This document shows positions 59,795-64,000 of a stretch of 64,000 bases of DNA, in pieces. The translations under genes and the position numbers were made by a program. The stretch lies in NCBI GenBank assembly GCA_902806595.1, contig CADCXC010000038.1:4030001-4094000 (forward strand). Direction: 5' to 3'. The notes beneath the pieces were generated by a model. It saw nothing but the letters and a program-made list of their open reading frames with translations. It did not search any database and was not told the origin of the DNA. Each line of letters starts with the position of its first letter. The first letter of the stretch is position 1. The stretch comes from Pyrenopolyporus hunteri. Taxonomy: Eukaryota > Ascomycota > Sordariomycetes > Xylariales > Hypoxylaceae.

Positions 59795-60718
59795 ATGCAA
59801 TCGCGAAATGGTCATGCTTATCAACATTCGGATGACGAAGACGACTCGACAGAAAACGACTCAGAGGTTACGTCCGAGGAGGACGAAGAGGAGGAAGATA
59901 CAGATAACGAGAACCAGGCCGCCAGGAGGGAGCTTGACGAGGCCCTAGTACAATCTGCCCTCTCGAGGATAAGGAGAGCCCAAGCGAAGGGGAAACAGGA
60001 TGTTAAGCTTAATAAAGAGGAGCTTGCAGCTCTTGAACGCCGAAGAAAGCGTTTACAGGCTGAAGCCGAAGCGGCAAAACGACGTGGCGGCGGCGATCGA
60101 AAGCGCCGCAAAGAAAAGGAAGAGCGATACGCCGTTCCCTTATCACAATTTGACGATCCGCAGCCTCCAACCTCGGACCAGCACCTTGGCCCGCCCATGG
60201 GACGCTTTCCGCCTCCTAATGCGTCTCGTTCCCGCACTCGCTCAGGCAGCACATCTACGTCTTCTACTCATCGTCCTCACTCTACCGTGAGAGATTCTCC
60301 GCCCTTCGATTATCAATACATACATGCACCTCCCAACCAACGCCATGCCTCTGATCCCTCGGCCAGGCCCTCATCCTCACGCTCATCCCTCATACGAGAA
60401 GAAGTCAAGGACCCCTTTCAATATCAAACTGCGGGTCCCCGCACGTCGTATATAGAGGATGCTTCAGTTGCCAGGGCTCCCGCTCCGATTAGAAGCAGCT
60501 CGAGGCATCATAGAAGGAGGGATGAACATGAGGGCGAGACAACTAGCGACGACGGAGGGCATGGTATAATAGCAACAAGAAGTAGGAGTCGAGGGGCGAT
60601 GGTAGTTGCGCAGCGATCCCCTTCGCCTGAGCGACCTAAGAGCAAGAGATCGTCGGAAAGTAGTGCACCTATGAAACGGAAATCAGGTACAAGTGGTAAA
60701 AAAAGGAAAGGGAAATAG
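59795..60718 (+). CDS. Unrecognised acidic-then-basic protein, at least 307 aa, start uncertain
   Basis: The start given is the first ATG in frame (MQSRNGHAYQHSDDEDD). The frame is open without a stop from about 59543, and the codons before 59795 (EELGSDDETNAQ, then VRRFASDPLRFTGVD) look coding. The true protein may therefore begin in an unplaced upstream exon or at an earlier start. I do not recognise the family. It has an Asp/Glu block (EVTSEEDEEEEDTDNENQ), a predicted helix with basic runs (LSRIRRAQAKGKQDVKLNKEELAALERRRKRLQ), an RKRRKEKEER nuclear-localisation-like run, then a long Ser/Pro/His/Arg-rich disordered tail ending SGKKRKGK. It looks like a nuclear protein. It is close behind PRA1 on the same strand. 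Confidence 0.65.
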   Translation: MQSRNGHAYQHSDDEDDSTENDSEVTSEEDEEEEDTDNENQAARRELDEALVQSALSRIRRAQAKGKQDVKLNKEELAALERRRKRLQAEAEAAKRRGGGDRKRRKEKEERYAVPLSQFDDPQPPTSDQHLGPPMGRFPPPNASRSRTRSGSTSTSSTHRPHSTVRDSPPFDYQYIHAPPNQRHASDPSARPSSSRSSLIREEVKDPFQYQTAGPRTSYIEDASVARAPAPIRSSSRHHRRRDEHEGETTSDDGGHGIIATRSRSRGAMVVAQRSPSPERPKSKRSSESSAPMKRKSGTSGKKRKGK

Positions 60719-61245
60719 GTTAAGCAGAGTCGTCTAGATCATCTTAATAAGAAAAGCATAATCGTGTAATACAATACCCAAATACGGACGGACCGATTCA
60801 CACCCTAATATTCGTTATTACTAGCCGCTTTTGTGAATTGACTTGGAAATATTTTTGAATGCAGTCGCTAACTTTCTAATTCAGAAAAGTCTAACTGACA
60901 TCAGGGTATACTATCGAAAATTTTCAACCAGTTTTCTTTTATAGACATCATTCGTAGCCCCAACTCTAAGTAGTATATATATAGCGTATAAAGAACGAAA
61001 CGAAGCATAGCAGAAATAAGGACTCTCAGCTCTTCGTACACTTTCCAAAACCCGTCCCCGTAACGCCTCGTCCGTAAAGTCGTTCATTGGTATTAGAGAT
61101 CCCATGTTCATTCTACCCGTCACTCATCACGAGTATCCCCCGGCGGTCCTAGATTATTTACTACCTACCTACCCACCCAACACCTAGCGGCCGAAGGTCG
61201 GTTTGGTAGGTAGGCAGGTATGTCTAAGATGGCTAGGTAGATACT
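60719..61245. other. Convergent intergenic region
   Basis: This is the 3' flank shared by the acidic/basic protein (+) and the membrane-protein gene (-). It contains AATA-rich sequence and a CCTACCTACC tract (61161-61172). No gene is seen. Confidence 0.5.
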
Positions 61246-62198
61246 CTAGGAAAACATATCGCGCAGGCCGCCGAAGAAGCCGCGGCTCTCAGTGTGGTAC
61301 TCGCGGCGGCGCTCCCACTGGTACCCGCCGTCGTGGCCGCGCTGGACGGAGACGCTGTTACTACTGCCACTACCGCCGCCTCCAGCCATGCGGACGGCCT
61401 CGCCGACGAGACCGATCGAGTCGCCGGAGCCGGCGCGCGCGGCGATGCCCAGCATGCGCTCGATGGAGGGGGGCAGGCGCAGGCCGAAGCGCGCGAGGAG
61501 CGCCGTCAGGGCGCCGCCCGTGATCAGCGGCATGATGATCAGCATGAACACCTTGATCGGGTGCCGCTTCGCGTAGTACATCAGGTCCCGCAGCAGCCGC
61601 CGCAGCTTCTTCGCCGTCCGCTGGATGAAGGACGAGCGCGGTTGCCGCTTGTAGTAGGAGCTTGAGGATCGGCCTGGGGAGGGAGAGCGCGGATGTTAGT
61701 TGGATGCCTTACAGACGGAACGGACACGTGTGCGGTATGGAGTCGGTGGATGGATGGAGAGAGCTTATAGATTGAGGGGTAGTAACGTGGTCGAAGCGAG
61801 TTTTGTCGACGGCCCTGCTCCGTGCGCTCGTGTGGTTCGAGGGATAACTGGGCCCGTAGAGCGAGGACACGCGTGCAGGCACAGATGAATGATGGGGAGG
61901 CGAGAATGGGAAGAATTGAAGGGAAGAAAAGAAAGAAGGGGGAGGACTCACCGAGACTGAAGAAACTCCGGGTGCTGCCATTGCCTAGGCCGAAGAAGGA
62001 GCTCCGCGAGCTGTTATTCTTCTGGTAGTGGCTGCTACCACTGTCGGCGCCCAAGAAGGACGACAGGCCAGAATGGTGCTTGCTGCTGCGATGAGAGCGC
62101 GAGGAATCCCGGGACTTGGAAGTCTTGTGGTGGCTGGAGCGCGACTTGCGTGTCGAGCTCGAGACAGCGGACTCGCCATCCCAATCGAAGATACCCAT
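61246..62198 (-). CDS. Unrecognised small membrane-associated protein, 2 exons, 224 aa
   Basis: Exons (minus) 62198-61952 and 61673-61246; the 278-nt intron starts GTGAGT, has ACTAAC and ends CCCCAG; the phase joins as a Gly codon. The start MGIFDWDGESAVSSST is followed by a Ser/His/Lys-rich disordered part with an SSFFGLGNGSTRSFFSLG end. Exon 2 is basic (YYKRQPRSSFIQRTAKKLRRLLRDLMYYAKRHP), then one membrane helix (IKVFMLIIMPLITGGALTALLARF), then a Gly/Ser-rich stretch and an aromatic/basic end (GYQWERRREYHTESRGFFGGLRDMFS). I do not recognise a named family. The topology suggests a one-helix organelle or ER membrane protein. The upstream leader has GGTGTT triplet repeats. Confidence 0.7.
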
Positions 62199-63157
62199 TT
62201 TGGCGGGCGTTGGTGTTGGTGTTGGTGTTGACGGTGTATATACGAGATATTTGTGAAATATACCTATATAACAAGCAGGTATATGGTATATATAAAGTCG
62301 TCTCACTCGAGCTTGTGGGAAGTTGAGAAGACGCTTTACTGGAGTTCGCGTATCACAAAGCTATTGTTTAATTGACTCGGCGGGGCGGACGGGAGAAAGG
62401 CGTGCTTGAGAAGCTAAGGATATTTCTCACAGCTGCTGGAGCAAGATCAGATCCCCCCGAAGATCACGATCTATCTTGTTATCTAAGGATCTTCGATTTT
62501 GTTGATGGAGAAGAGGCGCACCGGCCAGTATGCGAACACGGGGAGAGGAGGTCGAGGCCCGTTAACTACCCACTTCAGCGGCACACGATGCTTGAGCGGG
62601 AAAAAAAAAGAAATGAGCTCGACGGGCTTTGAACGAAGGAAGGTATCGTGAGTTGAAACTGCGAATGAGAGAGGAGGGATCGACCTCTCACCGACAATTG
62701 AAGTGGCTGGGTAAACCCCTGAACGATCTGCGCTATTCCTCTAAAGCTGCCCTAAGCCTTAGGGCATGTCTGGATCCGCTCTTATTGTTGGTTCCGAGGT
62801 GAAACTTGTGGGGCCCGTCAGGCTTCTCACCATGCCCGACATGTAAGCTGAACCGTTTGAGGCAAGTGGGATTGGTCGGAGGGAACGATCAAGCCACCGT
62901 GGCTAGTACTTTTAATGGTTACCTTATCGGGCAAGTTGTGCTACTCTGATAGCCACACCTATGACGTTTCTTATTGGGTGTTCTACAGTTAGGCCTTAGT
63001 CGTTCATTGTCGAGAGTCCCTACCGGAGCCTGATTCAAGGGACGATGACTTGGCCTTTTAGTTTGACAAAACTCCTAATACATTCTTCATCCTCTTTTCC
63101 TTAAGCCTGTATACCAGAATATAGAATATTTACCAACACGAACCTGAAATATCCAAC
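62199..63157. other. Divergent intergenic region, about 1 kb
   Basis: It separates the small membrane-protein gene (-) from the J-domain gene (+) and contains both promoters. A (TTGGTG)n tract lies at 62210-62231 in the minus-strand leader. No further gene or RNA is recognised. Confidence 0.5.
62206..62231. repeat. (GGTGTT)n microsatellite in 5' leader
   Basis: About four GTTGGT units lie directly upstream of the minus-strand start codon at 62198, so they are probably in the 5' UTR of that gene. Confidence 0.7.
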
Positions 63158-64000
63158 ATGGCCGGTCACGCCCCTCCTAACTACTGTACGTCACCAACTT
63201 AGCTCCGAGCCTTTGCAACGTCACCCCCCACTTACACGCGATGTGCTACAGATAAAATCCTCGAGATCTCCGAGACTGCGACTACGCAGCAGATCCGCGA
63301 TGCCTACAAGCGGTATGTCTCCATATCCCTGTTCCGGCACTTGCGTCTCTAATACTAACAAGTCTTCTCCGTTACTAGGGCAGCCCTCAAAACCCACCCC
63401 GATAGGGTCGCCGCCACGTCTCCCGAGCGCCCGATCCGGACCCGCAAGTTCCAGCTCGTAAACGATGCCTACTACACGCTCTCGGACACGACCCGGCGGC
63501 GGGAGTACGACGCGCAGCGGAAGCGGTACGGCGGCGGCGGCGGTCGAGGCACGTACACGGCGGACTACTACGACGACCCGGAGGAGTCCGTTCCCGAAGC
63601 CAACGGCGGAAACGGCGCCGGCGCGCAGAGCGCGTACTCGTGGGCGTGGAACTTCTTCACGGGCGGGAACGCGGACCCGCGGGCGCGTCAGCGGGCCGAG
63701 GACGAGCAGTTCGAGGACGTGTTCGAGGAGATGCTGCGCGAGGAGGGGCTCGCGGAGGAGGGCAGCAACCGGCCGACCTCCAAGTTCTGGGCCGTCCTGG
63801 GCGCCGCCAGCGGCAGCGTCATCGGCTTCATCGTCGCGAACGTGCCGGGCGCCGTCGCGGGCGCCGTCGCGGGCAACAGGCTCGGTGCCGTCAGGGACGC
63901 CAAGGGGAAGAGCGTGTACGCTGTCTTCCAGGATCTCCCGCCTGACGACCGCGCTAGGGTCCTGGCGCAGCTCGCTACGAGGGTGTTCAGTCACGCTGTG
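63158..64000 (+). CDS. J-domain (DnaJ/Hsp40) protein, partial at window end
   Basis: Exons 63158-63185, 63252-63312 and from 63379 to beyond the window; both introns are 66 nt (GTACGT...TACAG; GTATGT...ACTAG) and the phases match. Splicing gives MAGHAPPNYYKILEISETAT, then the helix QQIRDAYKRAALKTHPDR containing the HPD motif that stimulates Hsp70 ATPase, then FQLVNDAYYTLSDTTRRREYD. This is a complete J domain at residues about 9-80. A Gly-rich linker (RYGGGGGRGTY) and an acidic segment follow. A Gly/Ala-rich hydrophobic stretch (FWAVLGAASGSVIGFIVAN, then PGAVAGAVAGNRLGAVRD) resembles a glycine zipper or membrane hairpin. The sequence is cut at 64000 in a helical region; no stop is seen. The coding part is very GC-rich. 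It is likely a co-chaperone, but the client and compartment are unknown. Confidence 0.9.

Noticed and set aside
61674..61951. Read-through of the 278-nt segment as coding
   Set aside because: It would add a low-complexity Phe/Ser stretch and shift away from the conserved basic helix. GTGAGT, ACTAAC and CCCCAG mark it as an intron.
1..64000. CRISPR arrays, bacterial operons, rRNA genes or complete transposons
   Set aside because: No regular spacer-repeat structure, rRNA-like sequence, reverse-transcriptase or transposase motifs were seen. The gene structure is eukaryotic throughout.

Overview
The window is nuclear DNA of a filamentous ascomycete (Pezizomycotina, most likely Sordariomycetes; Xylariales is a guess). 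The evidence is short spliceosomal introns (mostly 46-132 nt) with GTAAGT/GTACGT/GTATGT-type donors and CTAAC-like branch sites, a Ras-associating/LRR/PP2C adenylate cyclase, a Pth11-like rhodopsin-fold membrane protein, a Zn2Cys6 regulator, a secreted GH7 glycosidase and an ABCA-type transporter. I resolved splicing by hand from reading-frame phase, splice consensus and protein motifs. All multi-exon coordinates are therefore predictions, and exon limits are given in each entry.

Layout, left to right. 0.9-2.8 kb (+): RTC4-domain protein. 6.3-13.1 kb (+): adenylate cyclase, the core cAMP-signalling enzyme. 16.5-23.2 kb (-): a giant low-complexity protein of about 2168 residues built on Trp-anchored Lys-rich repeats and a long charged helix. 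23.2-28.3 kb: gene-poor. 28.3-29.1 kb (-): small one-TM protein. 29.6-31.9 kb (-): RBR-type E3 ubiquitin ligase. 33.8-34.1 kb (+): small basic protein. 34.4-35.5 kb (-): an internally shortened GH7 cellulase-family protein. 36.7-38.3 kb (-): Pth11-like membrane protein. 39.5-39.75 kb (-): remnant of an alpha/beta hydrolase. 40.1-41.4 kb (-): Zn2Cys6 regulator. 42.9-44.2 kb (-): unknown disordered protein. 46.4-47.3 kb (-) and 47.9-48.8 kb (+): Bud23 methyltransferase and Svp26, divergently arranged. 50.6-55.6 kb (+): full-size ABCA transporter. 59.0-59.6 kb (+): PRA1/Yip3. 59.8-60.7 kb (+): acidic/basic unknown protein. 61.2-62.2 kb (-): small membrane protein. 63.2 kb to the window end (+): J-domain protein, cut by the edge.

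There is no operon-like or biosynthetic cluster. Housekeeping genes (RTC4, adenylate cyclase, BUD23, SVP26, PRA1, J-protein) flank a more accessory middle section at 33-45 kb. That section holds the secreted enzyme, the putative surface receptor, a gene relic, the Zn2Cys6 regulator and an orphan. Intergenic DNA is long (1-5 kb) and strewn with TACC/GGTA tetranucleotide tracts and small palindromes, which I did not see inside coding exons.
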